Origin: Legionellaceae bacterium UBA2794
GTDB lineage: Bacteria; Pseudomonadota; Gammaproteobacteria; Legionellales; Legionellaceae
DNA: 32,880 nt
Direction of reading: 5' to 3'
Assembly (NCBI GenBank): GCA_002352055.1
Contig: DEHS01000102.1
Coordinates: forward strand, 9,829 to 42,708
Position numbers and translations under genes: made by a program
Part shown: positions 1 through 9,161 of the stretch, in pieces
How the letters are laid out: each line of letters opens with the position of its first letter
How positions within the stretch are numbered: the first letter of the stretch is position 1
The notes under the pieces: generated by a model
The model's database searches: none
What the model saw: only the letters and a program-made list of their open reading frames with translations
What the model was told of the DNA's origin: nothing

Positions 1-3000
1 GCAACCATTGTCTCAGAAAATTCAGCAACAACAACCATCAATGATTTGGAGGTTGGCATCAATACATTCTGCTGGACGATTGATAATGGCACTTGTAATC
101 CTCCATCTACTTCTGATTGCGTGGATGTTTATGTGTATGACAGCACTCAGGAAGTTGCTGATGCAGGCGAAGATCAAAATATTTGTGCGATAGGTAATAC
201 CTGTACTATCCTTTCAGCGAATGCGGTTATTGTTCCGGCCATCGGAACTTGGACACAGATAGATGGATTGACAGATGTGACCTTCACCGATGTGAACTCT
301 CCGAATACTATGGTATGTGATATGATTCCTGGTGTGTATGTGTTCCAATGGTGTATAGACAATGGTGTTTGTGGTTCACCTACCTGCGATCAAATTACAG
401 TAACTGTTTATCCTAACGATACGCCTGTTGCTTCAGTTGGTGAGGATATTGAACTATGTACTCCACAAACAAGTGTGGCGATGGATGCAAGTATTGCAAA
501 CCTGCCTGCATACGGAACTTGGGAATTGGTTTCAGGAACAGGAGTGATAGACGATACCGATAACCCACAAACTTTGATACATGGATTGGCTATAGGGGAA
601 AATGTATTCAGTTGGTGCGTATTCAATGGTGTTTGCCCTAACTCAGGCTCATGTGATACGCTGTCAATTTTTGTTTTTGATGCAGAGGCACAAATAGCTG
701 ATGCGGGCGCAGATCAAGACTGGTGTGAAACGGTTGAAACCATCACGATGCAAGCTGCTGCGGTAGATATTCCCGGAACAGGAACATGGACAGCGCTTGG
801 TCCATATGCCGCAACAATAGTAGATGTCAACGATCCGAATACCGAACTTGTAGACCTTGGTGTTGGCGAATACTTCTACTTATGGACCGTTTATAATGGG
901 CCTTGCAGTACTACGAATACTACCGATATGGTACGCATTCGTATCTATGAAGAAAACCAAGCAGCGGCATTTGCCGGAGATGATCTCCATATCTGTACTC
1001 CACAGAATAGCGTTACGATGAGTGCCAATAGTGCCATTTTCCCTGCGACTGCTCAATGGCAGGCGCTTCCAGGTGGAAACGGTACTATCACGCTACTAAC
1101 CAGTTCAACGACTACGATAACAAACTTGCTACCGGGTGTAAGCAATTTTGTTTGGACGATAGAAAACGGTCCTTGTGTTCCCTCAGTTACGACTGACACT
1201 GTTTCGATTTATGTGTATGACACAACAATTCCACCTGCACAAGCAGGGCCTGATCAGTTGTTCTGTGCTCCGGTCGATTTGTCTCCAATCAGCGCAACGC
1301 TAAATGGATCCATTGTTCAAGGCGCAGGAAGTGGTCAGTGGATACAAGTGTCTGGTCCTTCCTCTTCTGTAATTGCAACTCCTGAACAAAACGTAACTGA
1401 AGTTTCCGGTTTGATAGTTGGTCAATACATATTTAGATGGAGCGTACAAAACGGACCATGTGGCACCACGCAAGATGAAGTTTCTATCTTTATCAATGAT
1501 CCTAATTTACCGGATGCTGATGCGGGTCCTGATGCAGATTATTGCACTCCTGTGGATGCGCATCAACTTGCTGCCGTTCCTGTTGCGTTTCCTGCTATTG
1601 GAACGTGGTCAGCATTCCCTACAGTCCCAATTAGCCCCAATGTAAATGATGCCACAGCGGTGGCAAGTAACCTGAACGTGGGTTATCAGATTTTCATTTG
1701 GACAGTGAATAATGGTGCATGTCCCGGAAGCAGTGATGTTGTTCAGGTAAGAATTTATAATGAGTTTCAACCTAACTCAAATGCAGGAACAGACATTGAG
1801 CTGTGCTTGCCTCAAACCGAAGTGAATCTTAGCTCCACAGACATATTTGATCCTGCCGTTGGTATTTGGGATGTTGTAGAAGGGTGTGAAAACATTCACA
1901 TCGCTGACGTAAACAATCCTAACTCAGTGGTGAATCAACTATGTGTTGGTACGCAATGCTTCCGTTGGACCGTGGATAACGGCCCATGTCCTAATGGAAT
2001 TACGATGGATACGGTTTGTGTGAGAGTGTATGATCCTGGAATAGAAGTAACCGTGGGTGAAGATCAATCGATATGTACACCGCAAAGTGAAGTTACCGTT
2101 TCAGGCACAGAGCCACAAGATCCTAATACAGGAACATGGACTTTGATTCAAGGAGGCGGAACTATTGAAACCCCAACAGAATACACCACTGAGATTTCCG
2201 ACCTTCCTGTCGGCATCAATATCTTCCGTTGGCAGTTTTACAACGGTAATTGCGACAACCAACCGTTTGATGAAATCGCCATCAACGTATATGACCAAAG
2301 TCATCCATGGGCGGATGCAGGAGAAGATGTCGAGTTGTGTTTCCCTGTAACTGAAACAACCCTAAGCGGCAATACCACAATTGTTCCTGCTATTGGACAT
2401 TGGACGCTCGTTTGCGGATCAGGAACCATTTCAGACATCAATAATCCAAACATCACTGTAACTGACTTAGAAGTTGGTGACAATTGTTTTGTATGGACGA
2501 TAGAAAATGGCCCTTGTGAAAATGGAATTATGACCGACACAGTAATTGTGCATGTATTCCCGGAGAACCCGCAAACCGCATTAGGCGGACCGGATATGGA
2601 GATATGCACACCGGAGTCAAGCGTTACACTTGCCGCAACTAATCCAGAATCACCATCAGTTGGTGTATGGGAAATTGTTTCATTGAGTGGTTTGATAGCC
2701 GATGAAACAAATCCAACTACCACGGTGGACTTCCTTACCGTTGGTACACACACGCTCAATTGGACAATAGACAACGGACCTTGCAATGCAGACAATACAG
2801 ATGCGGTAACCATTTATGTTTATGATTCCACTGCTCCGGCAGCAGCGGCAGGCGATGATATAGAGCTATGCTCACCTGAAGATGAAGCAACGATGGCGGC
2901 TAATGCTGCAGTATCACCTGGAGTTGGTTTATGGTCATTTGCTTCAATGAGTGGAACACCGGCTATTACTGACCCATCTTCACCTACCTCAACAGTAACA

Positions 3001-3920
3001 GGATTGGGAATTGGTATCACAGAATTGGTTTGGACAATAGACAACGGAGATTGTGGTATTACAACAGACACCGTGACCGTAATAGTCTTTGACCCAACAT
3101 CTCCAAGCTCAAGTGTTTCAGAAGATGAACTTTTGTGTGATGCACCAGAGTGCGTTGATCTGCAAGGCTCAGAACCAACTTTCCCTGCTTACGGCTGGTG
3201 GACACAAATAGCCGGAGACAATCAAGCTGATATTGAAGATGTCAACTCATCTTCAACTTCCGCCTGCGGCTTAGCATTGAACGAAAGTGCTTTTGTATGG
3301 CATGTCTATAATGGAAATTGTAGTAACGGGAACTCAACAGACACGTTATGGTTCTATATCTATGACTCGCAGGTAGCAGCTGCAAATGCAGGAAAAGATG
3401 CCGTCTATTGTGACCCTGACGTGGTTAGTCATGAATTACAAGGAAGCGAGTTAGTAGGCACTGTTCAAGGATTGGCTACAGGAACATGGACCGGTAATGC
3501 GGGAAATATTTCCACCCCATCAAACAGTACAACAGCGGTAGATAATATTCCTCCGGGCGTTCATTGCTATACATGGACGGTGGACAACGGTGCTTGTGGT
3601 ACAACAAGTGATGAAGTCTGTATAACAGTGTTCAATCAAAATCAAACTCCGGCTGATGCAGGAACGGATATGGAGATCTGTTCTAATGAGTTCTTGCCAT
3701 TCTATCTCAACGGCAATGAACCTCTTCCTCCCGCAACAGGTCAATGGATAGTGATAGATGGGCCGGCATTACTACAAGGTGAAGAAAGCCACGATGCTTT
3801 TGTAACATCTCTTGGAACCATTATTACGGAGTTGGTAGATGTTAACAGCACTATGGTTTGGACCATTAATAATGGATTGTGTGGAATCACAAGTGATACT
3901 GTTGTTTACGTTTTGGAGGA
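1..3920 (+). repeat. Tandem ~270-bp coding repeats (Ig/PKD-like units)
   Basis: Fourteen full units and one partial unit can be aligned on the recurring A-G-x-D-x-x-x-C opening and the later W-T-I-D-N-G-x-C block. Units differ clearly at the DNA level, so they are diverged protein repeats rather than recent duplications. Cysteines recur at the same places in most units, suggesting one or two disulfides per domain. Confidence 0.8.
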
Positions 3921-4221
3921 TTGTGAGACCTTGAAAATTCCGGATGCCATTTCACCGAACGGTGATGGTGTGAACGATGTATTCTATATCCCTAACTTGG
4001 AGTATTATCCGAATAACCGATTGCAAATTTTCAATCGTTGGGGAGCATTGGTTTATGTAGGTGCGCCATATAAGAATGATTGGGATGGTCGCTCTACTCA
4101 CTCAGCTACCATTGGTGAAGAGCTTCCTGTTTCGGCCTACTATTATGTTTTGAATCTAGGCGAGTCCTATGATGAAGTTCCTGATAAGGTATTCACCGGT
4201 TATATCTATTTGAAACGCTAA
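1..4221 (+). CDS. Giant repeat surface protein with type B T9SS C-terminal domain, 5' end missing
   Basis: The frame is open from base 1 with no stop, and the first residues already fit the repeat pattern, so the gene begins upstream of the window. About 14 complete units of roughly 90 residues follow. Each starts near A-x-A-G-x-D-x-x-x-C, has a central G-T-W, then a T-I-D-N-G-x-C stretch and ends near VYD; this looks like a PKD/Ig-like fold with paired cysteines. The last ~95 residues contain SPNGDGVNDVF, IFNRWG and DWDG, the hallmarks of the gliding-motility-associated (type B) C-terminal domain recognised by the type IX secretion system. The protein is therefore inferred to cross the outer membrane and to be secreted or surface-attached as an adhesin-like filament. 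The PorP/SprF gene starts 17 bases downstream, the usual partner of type B substrates. The ligand is unknown. Confidence 0.9.
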   Translation, partial: ATIVSENSATTTINDLEVGINTFCWTIDNGTCNPPSTSDCVDVYVYDSTQEVADAGEDQNICAIGNTCTILSANAVIVPAIGTWTQIDGLTDVTFTDVNSPNTMVCDMIPGVYVFQWCIDNGVCGSPTCDQITVTVYPNDTPVASVGEDIELCTPQTSVAMDASIANLPAYGTWELVSGTGVIDDTDNPQTLIHGLAIGENVFSWCVFNGVCPNSGSCDTLSIFVFDAEAQIADAGADQDWCETVETITMQAAAVDIPGTGTWTALGPYAATIVDVNDPNTELVDLGVGEYFYLWTVYNGPCSTTNTTDMVRIRIYEENQAAAFAGDDLHICTPQNSVTMSANSAIFPATAQWQALPGGNGTITLLTSSTTTITNLLPGVSNFVWTIENGPCVPSVTTDTVSIYVYDTTIPPAQAGPDQLFCAPVDLSPISATLNGSIVQGAGSGQWIQVSGPSSSVIATPEQNVTEVSGLIVGQYIFRWSVQNGPCGTTQDEVSIFINDPNLPDADAGPDADYCTPVDAHQLAAVPVAFPAIGTWSAFPTVPISPNVNDATAVASNLNVGYQIFIWTVNNGACPGSSDVVQVRIYNEFQPNSNAGTDIELCLPQTEVNLSSTDIFDPAVGIWDVVEGCENIHIADVNNPNSVVNQLCVGTQCFRWTVDNGPCPNGITMDTVCVRVYDPGIEVTVGEDQSICTPQSEVTVSGTEPQDPNTGTWTLIQGGGTIETPTEYTTEISDLPVGINIFRWQFYNGNCDNQPFDEIAINVYDQSHPWADAGEDVELCFPVTETTLSGNTTIVPAIGHWTLVCGSGTISDINNPNITVTDLEVGDNCFVWTIENGPCENGIMTDTVIVHVFPENPQTALGGPDMEICTPESSVTLAATNPESPSVGVWEIVSLSGLIADETNPTTTVDFLTVGTHTLNWTIDNGPCNADNTDAVTIYVYDSTAPAAAAGDDIELCSPEDEATMAANAAVSPGVGLWSFASMSGTPAITDPSSPTSTVTGLGIGITELVWTIDNGDCGITTDTVTVIVFDPTSPSSSVSEDELLCDAPECVDLQGSEPTFPAYGWWTQIAGDNQADIEDVNSSSTSACGLALNESAFVWHVYNGNCSNGNSTDTLWFYIYDSQVAAANAGKDAVYCDPDVVSHELQGSELVGTVQGLATGTWTGNAGNISTPSNSTTAVDNIPPGVHCYTWTVDNGACGTTSDEVCITVFNQNQTPADAGTDMEICSNEFLPFYLNGNEPLPPATGQWIVIDGPALLQGEESHDAFVTSLGTIITELVDVNSTMVWTINNGLCGITSDTVVYVLEDCETLKIPDAISPNGDGVNDVFYIPNLEYYPNNRLQIFNRWGALVYVGAPYKNDWDGRSTHSATIGEELPVSAYYYVLNLGESYDEVPDKVFTGYIYLKR

Positions 4222-4238
4222 TCTTCTAACTATATAAG

Positions 4239-5195
4239 ATGAAGAATTTGATCACTCATATAAATAAAAGCGTTATGCTGAAACAGTTTGCGGTATTCGT
4301 TTTGCTAATAGTTGGCATTTGTAAAATGAATGCACAGCAAGACCCCATGTTTACGCAATACATGTTCAATACATTGAGCATAAACCCTGCTTATGCGGGA
4401 AGCGCTGACCGATTAAGCGCTGTTGCACTTCACCGTTCACAATGGGTCAACTTTGAAGGTGCTCCTAAAACGCAAACCATCACCGTACATTCTCCTTTGA
4501 AGAAAGAGAACATTAGTATCGGTGGAAGTATTGTAAACGATTCTTATGGCCCTGTGAAGCAAACAGGTTTTTACCTGGATGCGAGTTACCGAATTTTTAT
4601 GGGCAACAAAAGACTTGCTTTTGGTTTGAAAGCCGGAACCAATCTCTTTAGCGCGAATCTTCTTGATCTGAATCCACTGATGGAAAATGACAACACCTTT
4701 TCTGCCAACATCAGCAGTAAGGCGTTACCTAACTTTGGGTTTGGGGCAATGTTTTATAGTAAACGCTTTTACGTTGGTGCATCAGCACCAAAGTTGTTAG
4801 CAAATAAATTGATTGATGGTGATCTTCCGGATTTCCTGAACAATCAAGAGAAACAACACATGTTTCTTATTGCCGGTGCGGTTTTCGACATCTCATATTA
4901 TACCAAGTTCAAACCAACCATACTTGTGAAGGCCGTTAATGGAGCTCCCCTTGGTGCAGAGTTTACCGCACAGTTTTTATTCTTCGAAAAGTTCTGGGCG
5001 GGAGCAATGTATAGATGGGAAGATGCTGCGGGCATTTTGTTGCAGTATGAGATCAACAACAAATTCAAAATTGGCTATGCGTATGATTATACCCTCTCTG
5101 ATATTAGAAAATACAGTGATGGTTCGCATGAGATTATGCTCGGCTTTGATTTGATAAGAGGTTATGGTGGCGATGTATCACCGCGTTATTTCTAA
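4239..5195 (+). CDS. PorP/SprF family type IX secretion outer-membrane protein
   Basis: The 318-residue product has a signal peptide (charged start, then a hydrophobic run to about residue 32), followed by QQDPMFTQYMFNTLSINPAYAGS, here given in two overlapping parts: QDPMFTQYMF and INPAYAGS. This opening is diagnostic of the PorP/SprF family. The rest alternates short beta strands and ends in an aromatic residue (RYF), as expected for an outer-membrane barrel. In Flavobacterium johnsoniae SprF is needed to secrete the type B substrate SprB, and the same gene order is seen here, so this copy is probably dedicated to the upstream repeat protein. An alternative start is the Met at codon 13, which would give a more compact signal peptide. 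Confidence 0.9.
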   Translation: MKNLITHINKSVMLKQFAVFVLLIVGICKMNAQQDPMFTQYMFNTLSINPAYAGSADRLSAVALHRSQWVNFEGAPKTQTITVHSPLKKENISIGGSIVNDSYGPVKQTGFYLDASYRIFMGNKRLAFGLKAGTNLFSANLLDLNPLMENDNTFSANISSKALPNFGFGAMFYSKRFYVGASAPKLLANKLIDGDLPDFLNNQEKQHMFLIAGAVFDISYYTKFKPTILVKAVNGAPLGAEFTAQFLFFEKFWAGAMYRWEDAAGILLQYEINNKFKIGYAYDYTLSDIRKYSDGSHEIMLGFDLIRGYGGDVSPRYF

Positions 5196-5230
5196 GAGTG
5201 GGATTTAGACCCTTTATGTTAGGTAAAGAG

Positions 5231-7417
5231 ATGAAAAAAATATTCAATACGTTTTTGGTAGGATTGGCAATATGGGCGATGCCTGAGTTATCAATGGCTC
5301 AAAACGCGAAGTTTAAAATGGCTGATAAATACTATCAGTCGTTTGATTATACCATGTCAGGTAATATTTATCGCGACATTGTTTCAGGAGCAAAATACGC
5401 TAACGATACCACAGCGCTTCGCAGATTGGCCATAGGTGAATTCAGGTTAGGTAAGCTTATAGATGCTGAAGGTTATATCAAAAGTCTTATCAAATTAAAC
5501 GTGGCGAAAGAAAGTGACTTGTTGTTGTTGGCCGATGTTTTAAAGATGCAAGGAAAATATCCCGAAGCTATTACTGTATATGAAAAAATAGCTACTCTCA
5601 ACCCTAACAACGACATTGCGAAAAGACATATTGAGAATCCTGATTTTGCCACCATGGTGATGAGAGACTCAGCGATTTACAGTTTAAAGAACTCAGTTGT
5701 CAATTCCGAAGCTTCAGACTTTGCTCCAGGATTCTTTATTGATAGAAAAATGATTTTCAGTTCTGCTCGAGGTGATGGCGCAAATGACCAGCGCATGTAT
5801 CATAGAACGGAACAGCCTTATCTAAACATCTATTATGCCGACATAGCTTCTGATTCTTCTTTGAAAGATCCGAAGACGATAGAAGGTAAGTTGAATTCGC
5901 GTTATCACGAGGGTACTATGACTTTTATTCCAGGTGATAATTCAGTTTACTTCACGCGCAATAACTACTTGAACGGAACAGTCAACAAGTCGAAGAAGGA
6001 AAAGTTGAAGCTTGGCATTTTTGTTTCAAAGTATGATATCGCAGCAAACACTTGGGGGGAGTTAACAGCATTTCCTCACAACAATCCGGAATATTCGGTA
6101 GGTCATCCAACCATCAACGCCAGCAGAACAAAAATCTATTTTGTTAGTGACATGCCCGGTGGACAGGGCGGAACAGACATTTATTATTGTGAGAAGCAAG
6201 GAGAAACTTGGGGAGCACCAATCAATCTTGGTAAAAAGGTTAATACTTCCGGGGATGAAATGTTTCCGTTTATGGTTTCGGACAGTGTGATATATTTTTC
6301 TTCCAATGGACAATTAAGCTTAGGTGGTCTCGATTTGTTCTATACCAATCCTAGTAATGACTCACCAGTGTTGAATGCGGGTTATCCTGCTTCGACAAGA
6401 GCCGATGATTTTGCACTCATTTGCTATCCAGATGAAACGGTAGGTTACTTCAGTAGCACCCGTAAGGGCGGAAAAGGCGGTGATGATATTTATGAGTTTC
6501 GAATAGAACCGGTGGACACATTGATTGTTAGCGGTACCGCCTTTGACATGGAAACCATGCAACCATTAGCAGGTGTACTTATCAAAGTTCCAACGGAAGA
6601 CGGTTCTACTGTTGAAGTATTGACTGATGCCAACGGAGCCTATACTGTTCGTGCGCCTTATAAATCAGATTTCACCGTAGAAGGAACGAAGCAAGGATAC
6701 CTTCCGGCAACCGGAAAGGCTAAGCCCAATCCGCGCTCCAGTTATCTTGAACATGTGGATTTGAAACTTCAGAAGTATGATGCCATTTCAAGTGGGCGTG
6801 TCTTATATGCTGAGAACAATGCGGCCGCTGTTGGCGCGTTGATTCAACTTATCGAAATAAATGGGAATGATTCCACTAGAGTAGATTCTCTGTTGATTGA
6901 TAAAAAGGGAACTTACCAATTCCCGCTATACAAGAAGAAGAATTACTCCTTGTTAGTGACACAAGAAGGTTATGCTCGTCAAACGGCTTCATTCAATACC
7001 AATAACCCTGCGGAGAAAACATTTACCCGTGATTTCAAACTCTTCAAACCGAAGGTGGGTGAAGTGGTGCGATTGGACAATATTTATTACGATTACAACA
7101 GTGCCGTTATTCGTCCGGATGCTGCACTGGAATTGAACAAGCTGGTTCAAATTCTTAAAGATAATCCAACCATGAAGATAGAGTTGAGTTCACACTCTGA
7201 TTCCAGAGGGGGAGATAAATACAATTTAGATCTATCTGATAAACGAGCTAAAGCTGCGGTTGCCTATATCATTACTCAAGGTATCAGTGTGGACAGATTG
7301 TATGGTAAAGGGTATGGTGAGTTGAAGATTTTGAATCACTGTAAGAATGATGTGAAATGTTCGGATGAGGAGCATCAGTTCAATCGTAGAACAGAGTTCA
7401 CCATTACCGCATTCTAA
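5231..7417 (+). CDS. PorE-like protein: TPR, PD40 propeller, carboxypeptidase-regulatory domain, OmpA C-terminus
   Basis: The ATG at 5231 was chosen over a GTG at 5198 because it begins a clean signal peptide (MKKIFNTFL to SMAQ). The 728 residues contain, in order: a TPR region (about 25-150); a PD40/WD40-like propeller (about 180-430) with repeated YFSS or YFVSD and GGxDIY motifs; a CarboxypepD-regulatory-like beta sandwich (about 435-520, with GTAFDMETMQPLAGV); and an OmpA-like peptidoglycan-binding domain (about 615-728) containing DNIYYDYNSA, SHSDSRG and FNRRTEF. This architecture matches PorE of the type IX system, which ties secretion components to peptidoglycan. It is probably cotranscribed with the two upstream genes. 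Many Bacteroidota carry several such OmpA fusions, so a role restricted to this substrate is inference. Confidence 0.85.
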   Translation: MKKIFNTFLVGLAIWAMPELSMAQNAKFKMADKYYQSFDYTMSGNIYRDIVSGAKYANDTTALRRLAIGEFRLGKLIDAEGYIKSLIKLNVAKESDLLLLADVLKMQGKYPEAITVYEKIATLNPNNDIAKRHIENPDFATMVMRDSAIYSLKNSVVNSEASDFAPGFFIDRKMIFSSARGDGANDQRMYHRTEQPYLNIYYADIASDSSLKDPKTIEGKLNSRYHEGTMTFIPGDNSVYFTRNNYLNGTVNKSKKEKLKLGIFVSKYDIAANTWGELTAFPHNNPEYSVGHPTINASRTKIYFVSDMPGGQGGTDIYYCEKQGETWGAPINLGKKVNTSGDEMFPFMVSDSVIYFSSNGQLSLGGLDLFYTNPSNDSPVLNAGYPASTRADDFALICYPDETVGYFSSTRKGGKGGDDIYEFRIEPVDTLIVSGTAFDMETMQPLAGVLIKVPTEDGSTVEVLTDANGAYTVRAPYKSDFTVEGTKQGYLPATGKAKPNPRSSYLEHVDLKLQKYDAISSGRVLYAENNAAAVGALIQLIEINGNDSTRVDSLLIDKKGTYQFPLYKKKNYSLLVTQEGYARQTASFNTNNPAEKTFTRDFKLFKPKVGEVVRLDNIYYDYNSAVIRPDAALELNKLVQILKDNPTMKIELSSHSDSRGGDKYNLDLSDKRAKAAVAYIITQGISVDRLYGKGYGELKILNHCKNDVKCSDEEHQFNRRTEFTITAF

Positions 7418-8738
7418 TTCGCCATTCTTTTGGGTAGTTATTGTTGGCCCGATTGCCAAGAATTTTTACCCAGCCCAAAGGAATATTTTTATAGGTAATA
7501 AGGGCTTTCCCTTTGTTGCCGTCAATCATTAATGACTCTCCGCGCAAATATTGCAAGGCGATAGATTCATCCACGTCAATGCGTTGAACATCTTTAATTT
7601 CGAAAGAGGATAATGCAATGGCGTGTGCCGGTATGATTTCATTCTTCATGAACTCTCCGATTTCTGTTCCGGGCATAGTGAAATAGAGGTGATTACTTAA
7701 AGCATTCAATTCTTCCACGCTAAAAGCCGAAGTATAAATGTTGCCTTGTGCTGTGCGCAGCAGTTGAAGGCCTATTGAGTTAACTGTGGATTCTATTTGT
7801 TGTTTTTCGACTTTACCGATAACACTGAACGATGGCTTCTCTCTTAATCTAAACGAGCTTGAGGTTGATGATGTTTTGCGCAATACCGAAATAAAAAAGC
7901 CCTCGCCTTGAACGCGATGTGGAAGAAATTGAAGACCATTTTTTAAAACATGAATACTCCATTCCTTCGGCACAGATAGTTCCACGCTTTCATATTCACC
8001 AGAATCAACTAAAGCTTGAATTTGCAATTCATTTTCCTGCGGAGCAAACGTGCAAGTAGAATAAACAAGAAACCCTCCGGTTTTTAAAGACGGAGTGATG
8101 TTTTCTATAATGCGCTTTTGTCGCGATGCACAAAGGCGAACATTGTCTTCCGACCATTCACTTCGAGAAGACATATCTTTTCTAAACATGCCTTCTCCGC
8201 TGCAAGGCGCGTCTATTACTATGCAGTCGAAGTAATTTGTAATCGAGGAGAAATCTTGTGGGTCATTGCAAGTCACGACCACATTGTCAACTCCCCATTT
8301 GGTTAAGTTTTCTCTCAAAATGCTGTTTCTTGTTCTGATAATTTCATTGGAGATTAACCTTCCTTGTCCATTTAGAAAGGAAGAAATCAAAATGGATTTA
8401 CCCCCTGGAGCAGCGCATAAATCAAGAAAAGTAAGATGACGATTATCCTGAAAGAGCTGCTCCAATGCATAATGAAGAAACATCGAAGAGCTTTCCTGTG
8501 GATAGTAACAACCTGCATGAAACAGTGGATCCAATGTAAAAGAAGGTCTTTTCGTCAAGATTCGACCTGACTTGAACCAAGGAACTGTAACATCATCTTC
8601 GAAACTATTGGCGCTTTTCCAAGGATGAAGATGCACACTCGTCTTAGCATCGTTATCTAGTGAGGCCAACAATTGCTCACCGTCTTCCGGAAACTGTGTT
8701 CGGATGCGCCCAATGAAATGTTCAGGAAGCGAATGCAT
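7404..8738 (-). CDS. RsmF-like rRNA cytosine-C5 methyltransferase (NOL1/NOP2/Sun family)
   Basis: The 444-residue protein contains the SAM-binding motif FLDLCAAPGGKS, the catalytic DAPCSGEGMFRK motif and the second-cysteine motif STCTFAPQENE that define Nol1/Nop2/Sun m5C methyltransferases. The C-terminal ~140 residues are additional and end in LGNRANNNYPKEWRIRMR, as in the RsmF group, which methylates 16S rRNA. The TCS and PCS cysteines of the two motifs are both present, so the enzyme should be active. Its last 14 bases overlap the end of the convergent PorE-like gene. The ATG at 8738 fits the family's usual N-terminus. The exact rRNA position modified cannot be read from the sequence. Confidence 0.9.
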   Translation of the reverse strand: MHSLPEHFIGRIRTQFPEDGEQLLASLDNDAKTSVHLHPWKSANSFEDDVTVPWFKSGRILTKRPSFTLDPLFHAGCYYPQESSSMFLHYALEQLFQDNRHLTFLDLCAAPGGKSILISSFLNGQGRLISNEIIRTRNSILRENLTKWGVDNVVVTCNDPQDFSSITNYFDCIVIDAPCSGEGMFRKDMSSRSEWSEDNVRLCASRQKRIIENITPSLKTGGFLVYSTCTFAPQENELQIQALVDSGEYESVELSVPKEWSIHVLKNGLQFLPHRVQGEGFFISVLRKTSSTSSSFRLREKPSFSVIGKVEKQQIESTVNSIGLQLLRTAQGNIYTSAFSVEELNALSNHLYFTMPGTEIGEFMKNEIIPAHAIALSSFEIKDVQRIDVDESIALQYLRGESLMIDGNKGKALITYKNIPLGWVKILGNRANNNYPKEWRIRMR

Positions 8739-8802
8739 GCCGTAAAGATAAAGCAGCCCGAAAGCTGTTTAAACATGCTGATTGTCAGTGAAAATAAAGT
8801 TT

Positions 8803-8818
8803 TGGCACGGACCTTGAA
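8803..8818 (+). promoter_or_regulatory. Sigma-54-like promoter (TGGCAC-N5-TTGAA)
   Basis: TGGCAC at 8803-8808 is followed by five bases and TTGAA at 8814-8818. The spacing is exactly that of the sigma-54 -24/-12 consensus TGGCAC-N5-TTGCA, with one mismatch at the usual -12 C. The predicted transcript start is near 8828, giving a leader of about 38 bases before the 48-codon ORF. No enhancer site was identified. Confidence 0.55.
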
Positions 8819-8865
8819 AATGCTCAGGTGTAGTTTTAAGTATTAACCATAAAAAACAAAATGCC

Positions 8866-9012
8866 ATGAACGAGTTAGCAAACAAGTACTTCGCCATGAA
8901 ACAACAAGCTGTTGAGAATATGCAAGTGGGCAACATCAACGCTTATCTGGCAAAACTGGTGAGTCTTAATGACCTCCGTGTACAAATGATGCAGATATCA
9001 ACCAACGAATAA
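8866..9012 (+). CDS. Small hypothetical protein, 48 residues
   Basis: ATG at 8866 opens a frame of 48 codons ending in TAA at 9010-9012. The peptide starts MNELANKYFAMKQQ and is amphipathic and probably helical throughout, with no cysteine, signal peptide or membrane segment. Support for a real gene comes from context: a sigma-54-like promoter 48 bases upstream and a strong intrinsic terminator 26 bases downstream make a single-gene transcription unit. An AT-rich stretch precedes the ATG instead of a Shine-Dalgarno sequence, as elsewhere in this half of the window. No family is recognised. The transcript could alternatively act as a small RNA. Confidence 0.55.
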   Translation: MNELANKYFAMKQQAVENMQVGNINAYLAKLVSLNDLRVQMMQISTNE

Positions 9013-9037
9013 GAGAGTCAATTGTGATTCAATTATT

Positions 9038-9067
9038 AAAGGCCGCTATTAATGCGGCCTTTTTTTT
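9038..9067 (+). terminator. Rho-independent terminator
   Basis: AAAGGCCGC at 9038-9046 pairs perfectly with GCGGCCTTT at 9054-9062 across a 7-base loop and is followed by further Ts to 9067. It closes the short transcription unit of the 48-codon ORF and separates it from the response regulator gene. Confidence 0.9.
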
Positions 9068-9161
9068 ATGACCGCTATTCAAGTTGATGTCAAACGCTTA
9101 CCTGCCTTAACAGGCTTTTTGATTTGGTGAACAATTGTTCCGTTCGTAATTTCATCGCTCC

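Noticed and set aside
2301..3071. Long open frames on the minus strand across the repeat protein gene
   Set aside because: They mirror the repeat structure of the plus-strand gene, contain no recognisable motif and lie wholly inside a gene with clear domain evidence.
1..3920. CRISPR-like or DNA-level tandem repeat array
   Set aside because: The periodicity is ~270 bp, copies are well diverged at the DNA level and the pattern is explained by protein domains.
5198..5230. Upstream GTG start of the PorE-like gene
   Set aside because: The extra eleven residues would precede and disrupt a normal signal peptide that begins at the ATG at 5231.
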